From: Rothia nasimurium
GTDB lineage: Bacteria; Actinomycetota; Actinomycetes; Actinomycetales; Micrococcaceae
Direction: 5' to 3'
Assembly: GCF_004569295.1 (NCBI RefSeq)
Contig: NZ_SPQC01000001.1
Coordinates: 1-64,000, forward strand
DNA: 64,000 nucleotides
In this document: positions 55,105 to 64,000 of the stretch, one piece after another
Layout of the letters: every line of letters starts with the position of its first letter
Numbering within the stretch: the stretch's first letter is position 1
Position numbers and translations under genes: made by a program
Notes under the pieces: model-generated
The model's input: only the letters and a program-made list of their open reading frames with translations
What the model was told of the DNA's origin: nothing
The model's database searches: none

Positions 55105-55850
55105 TAGGCACCTGCCAGCTGAGCGAGAGTAAGGAACTTACGACGCATAGAGAGCAAGACGGTGGCCGCATTGGCTGCAAAGAGCAGGCCGTAGACCAAC
55201 ACAAAGCCAAGCCCGGTACCCCAGAAGACGAAAATCCAGCAGAAGGTACCGGCGTCCATATGCAGGTTGACGAAAGAACGGAGGGTACCCCCGGTAGCCG
55301 GGGCAGCAGTACCCCGATTGTTGCGCAGCTGTTCAGCCAGAATCTGGCTCATAAAATGCCCGGTGACCAGCACAGTAAAGGCAAGAGGGAGCCACCAGAG
55401 CTGCCAGGCGGTGAACGGGAAGGCGTCCGAGTACTTGATAAATCCCACCAGGATTGTCAGGTGCATGGCAGGGGTACGCATAGCATCAACCACATGGTCG
55501 AGCCACTCACCGGCAGGGGAGGAGGCTCCCGTCACGCGGGCGACCTGGCCGTCCGCCGAATCCAAGGCATAGCCCAAGGCAAAGAGCAGAGCCACACCCA
55601 AGCCCAGCAAGGGCGTAGGCGGGAAGAAAATCATCAAGAGCATACCCAGCACAGAAACACTGGCACCCAGCGCTGTAACCCCGTTAGGGCCAAGGCCAAC
55701 CTTGACCGCAGCCGCAGCGAAAATGCGGGCAACACGGCGGTTAATCCAGCGGGTATAGGCAGGCACCCCAGCCCCAGACTTCTGAGCAGAGTTCAGCTGT
55801 GTCAGTGTTTCCCTAAACCCGCGAGGGGCCAAAGTGCGCGTGCTCGTCAT
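55104..55850 (-). CDS. CDP-alcohol phosphotransferase family protein
   Basis: A 248-residue membrane enzyme with the complete CDP-alcohol phosphotransferase signature: D100-G-x2-A104-R105-x8-G114-x3-D118-x3-D122, all metal- or CDP-binding residues. About six hydrophobic segments. It heads the polysaccharide operon. It would transfer a phosphoalcohol from a CDP-linked donor to a lipid or glycan acceptor; the TagD-like enzyme at 47.9 kb could supply a CDP-polyol. Whether it makes an ordinary phospholipid or modifies the polymer is not settled. Confidence 0.9.
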   Translation of the reverse strand: MTSTRTLAPRGFRETLTQLNSAQKSGAGVPAYTRWINRRVARIFAAAAVKVGLGPNGVTALGASVSVLGMLLMIFFPPTPLLGLGVALLFALGYALDSADGQVARVTGASSPAGEWLDHVVDAMRTPAMHLTILVGFIKYSDAFPFTAWQLWWLPLAFTVLVTGHFMSQILAEQLRNNRGTAAPATGGTLRSFVNLHMDAGTFCWIFVFWGTGLGFVLVYGLLFAANAATVLLSMRRKFLTLAQLAGA

Positions 55851-56165
55851 AACCCTAGTTAATCCTTGAAATACGTGTGTGCAACCGGCAAAGTCCCGGC
55901 AGGGTAAGCGCTACCTCAACGTGCGATGAAAGAGGTAGCCTCAGTGGGGCAGTAAGTCCGGGCATTTAATTTTAGGTGAACGGGTGAGCTAGTTACAGGT
56001 GAAAACCAGCCCACAAAACTATGACCTTCAAGATGTTCCTGCCCCCAATCGGCCTACCGGAACAGGGCCAGCTGGGCCCGGCATCCGCCCTACTGCCCCA
56101 ATAAATACCTGTGGCCCGTGCGTAAGAGGCACGGGCCACAGGCTATTTATTGGCAGCTAGCAGTC
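55851..56165. other. Intergenic region between the operon start and the fibrinogen-domain gene
   Basis: No gene is seen. It includes a possible minus-strand -10 (TAAAAT near 55970), a GCTACCTC/GAGGTAGC inverted repeat at 55910-55939, and the long hairpin at 56098-56153. The operon promoter must lie here because the first gene begins at 55850. Confidence 0.5.
56098..56153 (-). terminator. Long inverted repeat downstream of the fibrinogen-domain gene
   Basis: CCAATAAATACCTGTGGCC continuing to CGTGC pairs with the reverse arm ending TATTTATTGG, about 24 base pairs with one bulged C, around a GTAAGAG loop. It starts 13 bases after the stop codon of the minus-strand gene at 56166. Confidence 0.75.
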
Positions 56166-59100
56166 TTACTTGGTGCGCAGAACTGCTTCCATATCGAAGG
56201 TTGCGCTTTCAGAGCGGCGGTAAGAGTGAACCTCAACGGCAATCACGTTCTTACCCCGGTTCAGCTGGCTTGCCGGGACAATCACGGTAATCGGAGTTGC
56301 CTTAGCCAGTGAGTAGGGAACAGCCTTCTGCGCCGGGGTATTGGGGGCCGCATTTGCCATCAGGTTGGTGCGGTTAACCTCGCGACCGTTGACGTAGATA
56401 GCCATACCGTCATCTGCGTAGGTGGTCAGAACCAGCTCCTGGTTAGCCTGCGGAGTCAGCTGCAGTTCCTTACGCAGGAACATCGACATGGGCTGATTGT
56501 AGTAGGCGAACTGAACGCGGGTTGCTAGGGAGAACTCGCCCCAACCGAGTGAGGTCGGTGCAACGTACCACTGGCGGGCGGTGTTGTAGGCGTAGTTGGT
56601 GCTGCGCCAGGTCTTGTCGTACTCATTGGTGAGGTAGAAAGCAACGTCCCAGTTATCGCCCGAGGCAACAACCTTCTGGTCAGCAGGCTTGACCGGCTCG
56701 ACCGGGGCCACCGGCTCAGCAGGCGCGGGGTTCTCCTCAACTACCGGAGGCGCGGGCTCTTCAGTAATTTCCTCAATAGGCTTGACGCTTGCGGTAGGTT
56801 CAGCGGACGGAGCAGCGGTAGTGGGCTCAGCGGTCGGCTCAACCGGAGCCTCGGTAGTGGGATCTACCGTGGGCTCGGGGGTGGGCTGGGGCTTGGCCGC
56901 TAGGGCCACCGGGGTGGATGCTGAGACGTTACCGGCTGCATCTGCAACGCGAACGAAGTAGCGAGCGTCCTCAGAGGTGGGCAGCTTGTAGCTGGTTTCT
57001 GAAGTGGAGGCGATGACTCGGTTGTCGCGCAGAATCTGGTAGGTGACGCCGCGTTCTGAGACACCGGTCCAGGTGAGGGTATCGGTGGTGCCGTCGGTGG
57101 TAACGGAAAGGTTAGAAGCGGTAGCCGGAGCCGTGGAGTCAGCGGGGGCGTAGCGGGCAAAGCCTACAGTCTGCTGGACCCCGTTGTAGCCCAGGGAGCG
57201 GGTGATGTCGCCGCCTACCCAGAGGGTGCCGGTGGAGTCAGTGAAGGAGGCCCAGATACCGTGACCGCTTGCACCCTGCACTCTGGGGTTGAACTGGGGC
57301 AGAATCTCGCCGGTCTGGGCATCAAAAGCCGCAATCAGGCGGATAGTGTTCACACCGTTGTAGGTGGGAGCGTCCCAGGGATTGTCGTGGGTGGTTGCAC
57401 CGTAGTAAATCCAGTCACCACAGTGGCAGGCTGCGTACAGCACGTTGTTGCTATCTAGCGATAGGTCCTGGAAGTCGCCGCCGCTCTTGGTAATAGCTGT
57501 GGTCAGGCGGTTCTTCAGGTTGGCCTTGTCGTACTGGGCTACCAGGTGTTCTGCACCGGCGGTCCAGACCGTCGACCCGGCGTCCTGCACATCAAACTGG
57601 AAGCCGTCACGGGGGTTGGGATTAGAAGCACGGTGGGACAGGGGCCACTCCCACTGCTGGGCCAGGGCACCGTCGGTGGTGTTCAGGTAGGCCAGCTTCC
57701 AGGAGCGCTGGTTGTTGACGGTAGAGAAGTAACCGGCCAGGGCAACACCCTGGTCGCTTGCAGCAATACCGTTGACGGTACCGTTGGTGGTGGGGCGCCA
57801 GGACCAGTCCACTGAGTTATCGTTCAGGCGGAAGCGGGCTACGTTCTTTGAGTAGGCGTAGGTATCAGAGGTAGCGCCCTTAACGTGGGTGAAGTTACCG
57901 CCGATGTAGACGTAGCTGCCCTGGACCGTGATGGACTTGACGAAGGCAACACCGCTGGCGTTGCGGTTAACAACGCCCCAGCCCAGTGAGGTGTCGGTAG
58001 CGCCGGTGACGGGGTCAAGGATAACGAAGCCGTTAGCTGCCTGGCCGTTGACATGGGTGAACTCGCCGCCTACGGCAAGCTTGCCGTTAGGCAGGGGCTC
58101 GATGGCCTTAACCTGGCCGTTGAGCTGGGGGGTGAAAGTGCGTACCAGTTCGCCGGTATTGACGTTGTAGCCCGCGATGAACTTCTGCTGTACCTTTTCG
58201 CCGGTGATGGCGTTTTCAACGAAGGCAAAGTCGCCGCCGGTGTAGACGGTATCGCCCAGCTGGTTGATGGCCTGCACACGGGTGTTGAGTTCGCCGGTAT
58301 TGCCGGTGCCGCTGTTAGCGCTGGTGCGCCAGATGACGCGAGAAGAGAAGCTGGCAGGCAGGGCGCGCTCGGTTGCCGCTGCGGTGCCGCTATCTGCGAT
58401 GTCGGTCAGGTTCAGGTCTGCCTGGGTGAGCTTGGGGCGCACGAAGACCTGGGTAAAGGGGATGGCGTAACCTGCCAGGCGGGGCGACCAGAGGTAGGAG
58501 GTCGCGGTATCGGTACCCTGGATGAAGCGGCCGTAAGCGAAGCCGATCTTCCAGGACTGGTTGCTACGACCATAGAAGTTATTGGCGTAGTAGTAGTCGT
58601 TGTTGTTGGCGATACGGTTGACTGCGGTCGCGTAGCTACGGTCAGCGCCCAGGGCAGGGTCGTTGTCGTAGCGGATGTTATCCCAGGGGTGGTAGGCCGA
58701 GAGGGTCCAGGACCAGTTTTCGGTCTTGGTGCGGCTGGCGTACATGTTCTGCCAGGTGGTGCCCCCTGCGTTGCCCGCGCGGTAGAAGCGGACGCCGTCC
58801 TCAAGGTCCTGCACCTTGGTGTCGCCCAGCAGGGCGTCCACGGTGGCTGAGGGGAGCTGGACGGGGGAGAAAGCATCCGTACCGTCGGGGTTGGTTGCTA
58901 GCTCGCGGGGGTCGCCCTTACCTGCGTAGTCCTCGCTCCAGCCTTCACGTCCGCGGCCAATCATAACCCAGCCGCCACCGTTGGTTTCCTGGTCGCAGTA
59001 GAACTGGGCGGGGGCATCCATCTCATCGGTCCAGAGCCAGTAGGCGCCAGACTTCGACTCGGGGTCGTTCTGCTTGATTTCCCAGCAGGAGGCTGCTGCG

Positions 59101-59225
59101 GTTTCGCTGGTGAGACCGTTGGCTACGTACTCGTTGGTGGCGATAGCGCCGGGGATGACGGAGACGCCAACGCCCAGGGCAACCGCACCAACGGCGATTT
59201 TAGTAAATAGTGAGGGTTTCTTCAT
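56166..59225 (-). CDS. Secreted multidomain protein with fibrinogen-like domain
   Basis: A 1019-residue exported protein. Signal peptide 1-29. Fibrinogen-like domain about 46-266 with A-S-C-W-E-I and F-Y-C-D-Q-E-T-N-G-G-G-W-V-M. A beta-propeller of DUF5122-like repeats about 290-695 with repeated G-G-x-F and V-x-I-G-G-N-F-T. A fibronectin type III domain about 696-775. A Pro/Glu/Thr linker 776-850. A beta-sandwich 851-1019 with Y-A-D-D-G-M-A-I-Y-V-N-G-R-E, like carbohydrate-binding or jelly-roll domains. No LPXTG motif or membrane anchor is seen, so it is secreted or non-covalently bound. Adhesion or glycan binding is inferred. The lipoprotein gene ends six bases before it. Confidence 0.88.
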   Translation of the reverse strand: MKKPSLFTKIAVGAVALGVGVSVIPGAIATNEYVANGLTSETAAASCWEIKQNDPESKSGAYWLWTDEMDAPAQFYCDQETNGGGWVMIGRGREGWSEDYAGKGDPRELATNPDGTDAFSPVQLPSATVDALLGDTKVQDLEDGVRFYRAGNAGGTTWQNMYASRTKTENWSWTLSAYHPWDNIRYDNDPALGADRSYATAVNRIANNNDYYYANNFYGRSNQSWKIGFAYGRFIQGTDTATSYLWSPRLAGYAIPFTQVFVRPKLTQADLNLTDIADSGTAAATERALPASFSSRVIWRTSANSGTGNTGELNTRVQAINQLGDTVYTGGDFAFVENAITGEKVQQKFIAGYNVNTGELVRTFTPQLNGQVKAIEPLPNGKLAVGGEFTHVNGQAANGFVILDPVTGATDTSLGWGVVNRNASGVAFVKSITVQGSYVYIGGNFTHVKGATSDTYAYSKNVARFRLNDNSVDWSWRPTTNGTVNGIAASDQGVALAGYFSTVNNQRSWKLAYLNTTDGALAQQWEWPLSHRASNPNPRDGFQFDVQDAGSTVWTAGAEHLVAQYDKANLKNRLTTAITKSGGDFQDLSLDSNNVLYAACHCGDWIYYGATTHDNPWDAPTYNGVNTIRLIAAFDAQTGEILPQFNPRVQGASGHGIWASFTDSTGTLWVGGDITRSLGYNGVQQTVGFARYAPADSTAPATASNLSVTTDGTTDTLTWTGVSERGVTYQILRDNRVIASTSETSYKLPTSEDARYFVRVADAAGNVSASTPVALAAKPQPTPEPTVDPTTEAPVEPTAEPTTAAPSAEPTASVKPIEEITEEPAPPVVEENPAPAEPVAPVEPVKPADQKVVASGDNWDVAFYLTNEYDKTWRSTNYAYNTARQWYVAPTSLGWGEFSLATRVQFAYYNQPMSMFLRKELQLTPQANQELVLTTYADDGMAIYVNGREVNRTNLMANAAPNTPAQKAVPYSLAKATPITVIVPASQLNRGKNVIAVEVHSYRRSESATFDMEAVLRTK

Positions 59226-59231
59226 GTGTGT

Positions 59232-59987
59232 TTAGCAATCTGCGTTATTGGGGAAGTCATGGGAAGCGATTTTCCATGCCCCGTTTTCTTCTACCAGAGT
59301 GAAAATGTTGAGTGAGCGGGTGAACTGCGGTGCGCTGACGGTATTACCGTTGGCATCGAGTACCTTGACCTGGGAGGAGTCCAGGCATACTTCTAGAATT
59401 TTGGCGGACTGCCCCTTGTAGTCGCCGTCGGCGATGCGGGGGGTGCCGACTACGGTGGAGGTTCCCTCTACGTGCCAGCCAGCAAGTGCGTATTCGGTGG
59501 CTGTGGTGAGGTACTGGTCGAGGGCGGTGCCGGTGGCCGCTGCTTCAAGCTGTGAGGTGGTTTCGGCTGATACGTAGCTTTCGACCGCGTTCTCGTTGGC
59601 TTCTACGGTTTCGGTGTCGCTGGCGATGTCGCTTGAGGTATCTTCTTGCGATACTGAGGTGCTGGCCGGCTGGATGCCTGCCAAAGCTCCCTGGACGTCG
59701 CTATAGAGCTGTTCTGTGGTCTGAACTTCTTCGGTGTCTACGGCGGCTTCACTGGCCTGGGCTAGAGCTTCGGAGCCTGCGAAGTTTTCGGTGAGGGTCT
59801 CACCGGCGCTATTGGTGCTTGCTGCTGCGCTAGCTGAGCTGGATGCGCTGCTGGAACTGGCGCTTCCGCTGTCTGATGAACCGCAGGCCGCCAGGGCCAG
59901 GGTTGCACTGGCACACAAGGCAAGGACGCCGGTGCGCAGGCTGGGTGTGCGCAGGGCAGTAGAGAGGGGTGTCCCTAATCGTTTCAT
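59232..59987 (-). CDS. Ser-rich lipoprotein of unknown function
   Basis: A 251-residue lipoprotein. Signal peptide with lipobox L-A-A-C (C35), then a Ser/Ala-rich linker of about 35 residues, an acidic region (about 70-135) and a compact C-terminal domain of about 110 residues beginning A-L-D-Q-Y-L and containing Y-K-G-Q-S-A-K-I-L-E-V-C-L-D. That domain resembles secreted SnoaL/NTF2-like lipoproteins with a V-E-E-N-G-A-W-K-I end, though this is tentative. The downstream fibrinogen-domain gene is six bases away, so the two are cotranscribed. Function unknown. Confidence 0.82.
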   Translation of the reverse strand: MKRLGTPLSTALRTPSLRTGVLALCASATLALAACGSSDSGSASSSSASSSASAAASTNSAGETLTENFAGSEALAQASEAAVDTEEVQTTEQLYSDVQGALAGIQPASTSVSQEDTSSDIASDTETVEANENAVESYVSAETTSQLEAAATGTALDQYLTTATEYALAGWHVEGTSTVVGTPRIADGDYKGQSAKILEVCLDSSQVKVLDANGNTVSAPQFTRSLNIFTLVEENGAWKIASHDFPNNADC

Positions 59988-60338
59988 TAAGTCCCTAAAA
60001 AATGTGGTGCGTGGGTTGGGGCCAAGCCTCTTGGTTCTCCGCGCGAAAGGAGTGGGGTTCTACCAGAGGGCATTGCCGGTCATCTCATATTACCGGTTGG
60101 GCCTCGGCTGGGTTAATAACTTTAGAGTGAAATTACCGGGTTACTCGGTAGTAACTTATGGGGACAAGAAAAGTTTTATATGAAAATAGTATTGGTGTTT
60201 ATCACACCTGTATTAGTGGTTATTTTTATGCGTATTATTTCGGCCCCTCGTGTTCCTGCCAGCTATGAAGCTACGGGGGTGTAGGGCCTATGGGATAATA
60301 GAGCCTGCACCAGTCGGCCTTACCCCAGGGGAGCGAAG
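59988..60338. other. Intergenic region between the lipoprotein gene and mfd
   Basis: Divergent promoters must be here. GATAAT at 60294-60299 is a candidate -10 for mfd, with no good -35. The AT-rich stretch 60170-60240 could serve the minus-strand operon. No gene or hairpin of note was found. Confidence 0.45.
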
Positions 60339-63300
60339 ATGTCACTGAGCGGCCTTGCCCAAGCCCTCACCCATGAGCCCAGCTATACCGCAATCATCAC
60401 CCAGGCAGGTGCAGACCCCAAAGCCCGCCTCGACGAATTTTTGATTGGCTCTCCTGACGGGGCTAAGCCCTTTCTGCTTGCCGGTATAGCCCAGCAGTTT
60501 GCCGCTCAGAACGAGCCGACCCCGCCCGTCCTGCTGGCTGTCACGGCCACCGACCGCGAAGCCGAAGACACCGTCACCGCCCTAGAAGCGGTGCTAGAGC
60601 CTGGGCAGGCCCAGCTCTTCCCGGCCTGGGAAACCTTACCCCATGAGCGCCTCTCCCCGCGAAGTGATACCGTGGGCCAGCGCCTAGCGGTCTTGCGCGC
60701 CCTTGCCGAGGGGGGTGCGTCCGCTCCTCGCGTGCTAGTTGCTCCTATCCGCTCGGTGCTACAGCCCCTGGTTACAGGTCTCGAAAAAATGCAGCCGGTC
60801 ACCCTGCGGGTGGGTGAAGAACAAGACTTTGATGCGCTGATTAAATCTCTTGCATCGGCCGCCTATTCCCGTGTTGACCTGGTATCAAAGCGCGGAGAGT
60901 TTGCCGTGCGCGGCGGCATTATCGATATTTTCTCACCGACCGCAGCCCACCCTGCCCGTATTGAGTTCTTTGGGGATGAGGTCGACAATATCCGCTGGTT
61001 CTCGGTCGCTGACCAGCGAACCCTGCCCGGCAAGGACCACCCCACCGAGCTGCTCGCTCCTCCCTGCCGTGAACTCCTGATTACCCCCGGTGTGATGAGC
61101 CGGGCAGCCAGGCTCAAAGGGTCTTTCCCAGGCGCTGCCGCCATGCTCGAAAAAATTGCCGGTGGTATCTACGTCGAAGGCATGGAATCTCTGATTCCCC
61201 TGCTGGTTGACGATATGGTGACCCTGCTTGACCACCTGCCCCAGGGGTCTCTGCCCCTCATTATCGAGCCGGAAAAGGTGCGCTCTCGCGCAACCGACCT
61301 GGTTGCTACCAACGAGGAGTTCCTGCTGGCTGCCTGGGATTCTGTCACCGACACAACGGACGCCCCCATCGACCTGGGCGCCAACGGCCCCGACGGGCTG
61401 AGCGCCGGTAGCTTCCGCACCATTGCCGCCCTGCGAGAAGCCGCTCTCGCGAAGGGCTTTGGCTGGTGGACTATGACAGCTCTGGGCGTTGACGATGCTA
61501 TCGATGACGGGATTGACTCGGTCCAGCTGGCTGCCCGTGCCCCCCACACCTACTCGGGCAACGTGACCGAGCTGCTGACCGAAGTCGGGAAAAAAGTGAA
61601 GGACGGCTGGCGGATTACCGTGGTCACCGATGGGCCCGGCCCGCTCACACGTCTGCTTGATCTTTTCCAGGAAGCTGAGATACCGGCGTCCCGCGTGGAC
61701 AGCCTGACGAATCTGCCTGAGCCGGGCATCATCGAGATGACCACCGCCTCTATGGGGCGAGGCTTCATGATGGACGGCGAAAAGCTGGGTCTGCTGACCG
61801 AGGCAGATATCCTGGGTCGCACCAGCCCCTATGCCACCCGCGACCTGCGCAGCGGCAAGCTACCAGTGCGCCGCCGCAAGAACGCGGTTGACCTCATGAG
61901 CCTGTCAGCCGGCGACTATGTGGTGCACGAACAGCACGGTATCGGCCAGTTCGTCGAGCTGATCCAGCGCCCCATCGCCGGGGCCACGGTCATGCCCGGG
62001 CAGCCCAAGCCCATGAAGGAATACCTGGTACTGGAATATGCCCCCTCCAAGCGGGGCGGGCCCAAGGACCGCCTTTTTGTGCCCTCGGACCAGCTAGACC
62101 AGGTCTCTAACTACGTGGGCGGCGACGCCCCGGTGCTCTCAAAGATGGGTGGCTCCGACTGGGCTAAGACCAAGTCAAAGGCCCGCAAGGCCGTCAAGGA
62201 AATTGCTGCTGACCTGATTAAACTCTACTCAGCCCGCCAGGCCTCCCGCGGCCACGCCTTCGGCCCCGACACCCCCTGGCAGCGGGAACTGGAAGAAGCC
62301 TTCCCCTACAACGAAACCCCCGACCAGCTCTCGGCTATCAACGAGGTCAAGGCCGATATGGAGCGCGAAATCCCCATGGACCGCCTGATCTCGGGCGATG
62401 TGGGCTACGGTAAGACCGAAATCGCGGTACGTGCTGCCTTCAAGGCTGTGCAGGACGGCAAGCAGGTGGCTGTGCTCGTCCCCACCACCCTGCTGGCCCA
62501 GCAGCACTACGAGACCTTCACCGAGCGTTTCTCGGGCTTCCCGGTCTCCATCAAAGTGCTCTCCCGTTTCCAGAAGGCCAAAGAATCAGCTGAAATCGCT
62601 GAGGGCATTAAGAACGGGTCGGTCGATGTAGTCGTTGGCACCCACCGCATACTTTCCGAGTCGGTGGACTGGAAGGACCTGGGCCTGGTCATTATCGACG
62701 AGGAACAGCGCTTCGGCGTGGAACACAAGGAAAAGCTCAAAACCATGCGCACCAACGTGGATGTGCTGGCCATGAGTGCTACCCCCATCCCGCGAACCCT
62801 GGAGATGTCCCTAACCGGTATCCGAGAGACGTCCACCCTTGCCACCCCGCCCGAGGAACGCCACCCCGTTCTTACCTTCGTTGGGCCCCGCACCGACAAG
62901 CAAATTACCGCCGCCATTCGCCGCGAACTCATGCGCGAGGGGCAGGTCTTTGTGGTACACAACCGGGTCTCAACCATCGAAGAGACCGCCAACGAGATTC
63001 AAAAACTCGTTCCCGAGGCCCGCATCGCGGTGGCCCACGGGCGCATGAGTGAATCCCGCCTTGAAAAAATCATCGTGGACTTCTGGGAACGTAAGTTCGA
63101 CGTGCTGGTCTCGACCACCATCGTCGAAACCGGCCTGGATATCTCGAACGCCAACACCCTGATTGTGGACCAGGCCCAGAATTACGGCCTGTCCCAGCTC
63201 CACCAGTTGCGCGGACGCGTGGGGCGCGGCCGCGAGCGTGCCTACGCCTACTTCCTCTACCCGGCTGAGAAGGTATTGACCGAGGTCGCCCACGAACGTC

Positions 63301-63983
63301 TGAAAGCGGTGGCGACCCACAATGAACTGGGCGCCGGTATGCGCCTGGCCATGAAGGACCTGGAAATTCGCGGCGCTGGTAACCTGCTGGGCGGTGAACA
63401 GTCGGGCCATATCGCCGGGGTTGGATTTGACCTTTACCTGCGCCTGGTGGGGGAGGCCGTGGCTAACTTCCAGCATGGTGAGAAGGAAGAAGCTCCCGCT
63501 GAGATTAAGGTTGATCTACCGGTCAACGCCCACATGCCGCATGACTACGTGAGTTCAGAGCGCCTGCGCCTGTCTGCCTACCGGCAAATCGCCCAGGCCC
63601 AGACCGCTGACGAACTGGCAGAGGCCCGCGAGGAACTGGTTGACCGATACGGTGCCCCGCCTGCCCCGGTTGAAAACCTGTTCAAGATCGCTGCCCTTCG
63701 CCACCGTGCTCGTGCTGTGGGGCTGAGAGAAATTGTGGCGATGGGCCCCAAGGTGCGCTTTTTCCCGGTCAATAACCTGCCAGATTCCCGCCAGATGCGA
63801 CTAGACCGCATGTACCCGGGTGCCCAGTACCGTCAGATTCCGGGCACCGAGAACTGGCAGATTCTGGTGCCTCGCCCCAAGACGTCCGCTGTTGGGGGTA
63901 AAGACCTGGTGGATGATGCCATGGTGGAGTGGACTGAGCAGTTCATCCATGCCATCTTCGAGGCTGGCGTCGCCGGTTCATAA
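60339..63983 (+). CDS. mfd: Transcription-repair coupling factor
   Basis: Removes RNA polymerase stalled at DNA lesions and recruits nucleotide-excision repair. The 1214-residue product is complete inside the window. UvrB-homology region at the N-terminus, RNA-polymerase-interaction domain about 520-600 (V-V-H-E-Q-H-G-I-G-Q-F), RecG-like translocase with P-loop G-D-V-G-Y-G-K-T near 686 and D-E-E-Q-R-F near 787, G-R-V-G-R-G-R in motif VI, and the TRCF C-terminal domain. GGGGAGCG precedes ATG 60339. It normally follows pth closely. Confidence 0.97.
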   Translation: MSLSGLAQALTHEPSYTAIITQAGADPKARLDEFLIGSPDGAKPFLLAGIAQQFAAQNEPTPPVLLAVTATDREAEDTVTALEAVLEPGQAQLFPAWETLPHERLSPRSDTVGQRLAVLRALAEGGASAPRVLVAPIRSVLQPLVTGLEKMQPVTLRVGEEQDFDALIKSLASAAYSRVDLVSKRGEFAVRGGIIDIFSPTAAHPARIEFFGDEVDNIRWFSVADQRTLPGKDHPTELLAPPCRELLITPGVMSRAARLKGSFPGAAAMLEKIAGGIYVEGMESLIPLLVDDMVTLLDHLPQGSLPLIIEPEKVRSRATDLVATNEEFLLAAWDSVTDTTDAPIDLGANGPDGLSAGSFRTIAALREAALAKGFGWWTMTALGVDDAIDDGIDSVQLAARAPHTYSGNVTELLTEVGKKVKDGWRITVVTDGPGPLTRLLDLFQEAEIPASRVDSLTNLPEPGIIEMTTASMGRGFMMDGEKLGLLTEADILGRTSPYATRDLRSGKLPVRRRKNAVDLMSLSAGDYVVHEQHGIGQFVELIQRPIAGATVMPGQPKPMKEYLVLEYAPSKRGGPKDRLFVPSDQLDQVSNYVGGDAPVLSKMGGSDWAKTKSKARKAVKEIAADLIKLYSARQASRGHAFGPDTPWQRELEEAFPYNETPDQLSAINEVKADMEREIPMDRLISGDVGYGKTEIAVRAAFKAVQDGKQVAVLVPTTLLAQQHYETFTERFSGFPVSIKVLSRFQKAKESAEIAEGIKNGSVDVVVGTHRILSESVDWKDLGLVIIDEEQRFGVEHKEKLKTMRTNVDVLAMSATPIPRTLEMSLTGIRETSTLATPPEERHPVLTFVGPRTDKQITAAIRRELMREGQVFVVHNRVSTIEETANEIQKLVPEARIAVAHGRMSESRLEKIIVDFWERKFDVLVSTTIVETGLDISNANTLIVDQAQNYGLSQLHQLRGRVGRGRERAYAYFLYPAEKVLTEVAHERLKAVATHNELGAGMRLAMKDLEIRGAGNLLGGEQSGHIAGVGFDLYLRLVGEAVANFQHGEKEEAPAEIKVDLPVNAHMPHDYVSSERLRLSAYRQIAQAQTADELAEAREELVDRYGAPPAPVENLFKIAALRHRARAVGLREIVAMGPKVRFFPVNNLPDSRQMRLDRMYPGAQYRQIPGTENWQILVPRPKTSAVGGKDLVDDAMVEWTEQFIHAIFEAGVAGS

Positions 63984-64000
63984 CGCGGTAGGTACCATCT

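Overview
The window reads as chromosome from a high-GC Gram-positive actinobacterium. Markers are a WhiB iron-sulfur regulator, a GlpX class II fructose bisphosphatase, a Pmt O-mannosyltransferase next to rsmI, an L,D-transpeptidase, and the gene order tRNA-Gln, glmU, prs, rplY, pth, mfd. A Micrococcaceae member close to Rothia is the best guess from gene content and gene order; this was not tested by a search.

From 1 to about 21 kb the window is mostly housekeeping: carbon metabolism (glpX), cell wall (FemX-like transferase, LytR-CpsA-Psr protein, L,D-transpeptidase), purine synthesis (purE, purK), whiB with its DUF3499 partner, protein mannosylation (pmt), rRNA methylation (rsmI, rsmA), isoprenoid synthesis (ispE), an ABC-F ATPase and a low-molecular-weight tyrosine phosphatase.

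From 24 to 43.4 kb a surface-polysaccharide island sits between prs and rplY, which are normally neighbours. It holds a Wzx-type flippase, five glycosyltransferases of families GT2, GT4 and CgeB, an HP-motif candidate nonulosonate transferase, neuA, a four-domain NeuB fusion, a further GT4 gene, a Wzy-type polymerase, a Wzz/tyrosine-kinase fusion with a nucleotidyltransferase and a PqqD-like protein, and a complete dTDP-L-rhamnose pathway (rmlA, rmlB, fused rmlCD). A decayed GT4 pseudogene closes it. Several genes are visibly AT-rich while neuA and neuB are GC-rich, so the island looks like a mosaic. The genes point to a capsule or wall glycan containing rhamnose and a nonulosonic (sialic-acid-like) acid, assembled by the Wzx/Wzy route.

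From 45.9 to 60 kb a second insertion separates pth from mfd. It has sufS-sufU, a TagD-like cytidylyltransferase, a DUF2505 protein, and a second seven-gene polysaccharide operon on the minus strand: CDP-alcohol phosphotransferase, GT2, Wzy, Wzx, a Wzz with a kinase-like domain that has lost its P-loop, and an Alg14/Alg13-type split glycosyltransferase. A large secreted protein with a fibrinogen-like domain and a lipoprotein follow. mfd, complete, ends the window.

Neither polysaccharide locus contains a recognisable priming phosphoglycosyltransferase, and no NeuC-type 2-epimerase is present, so both pathways need genes outside the window. The most noteworthy items are the NeuB fusion with the HP-motif transferase, the PqqD/nucleotidyltransferase/kinase operon, the P-loop-less Wzz kinase homologue, the fibrinogen-domain protein, and a structured leader before rplY.
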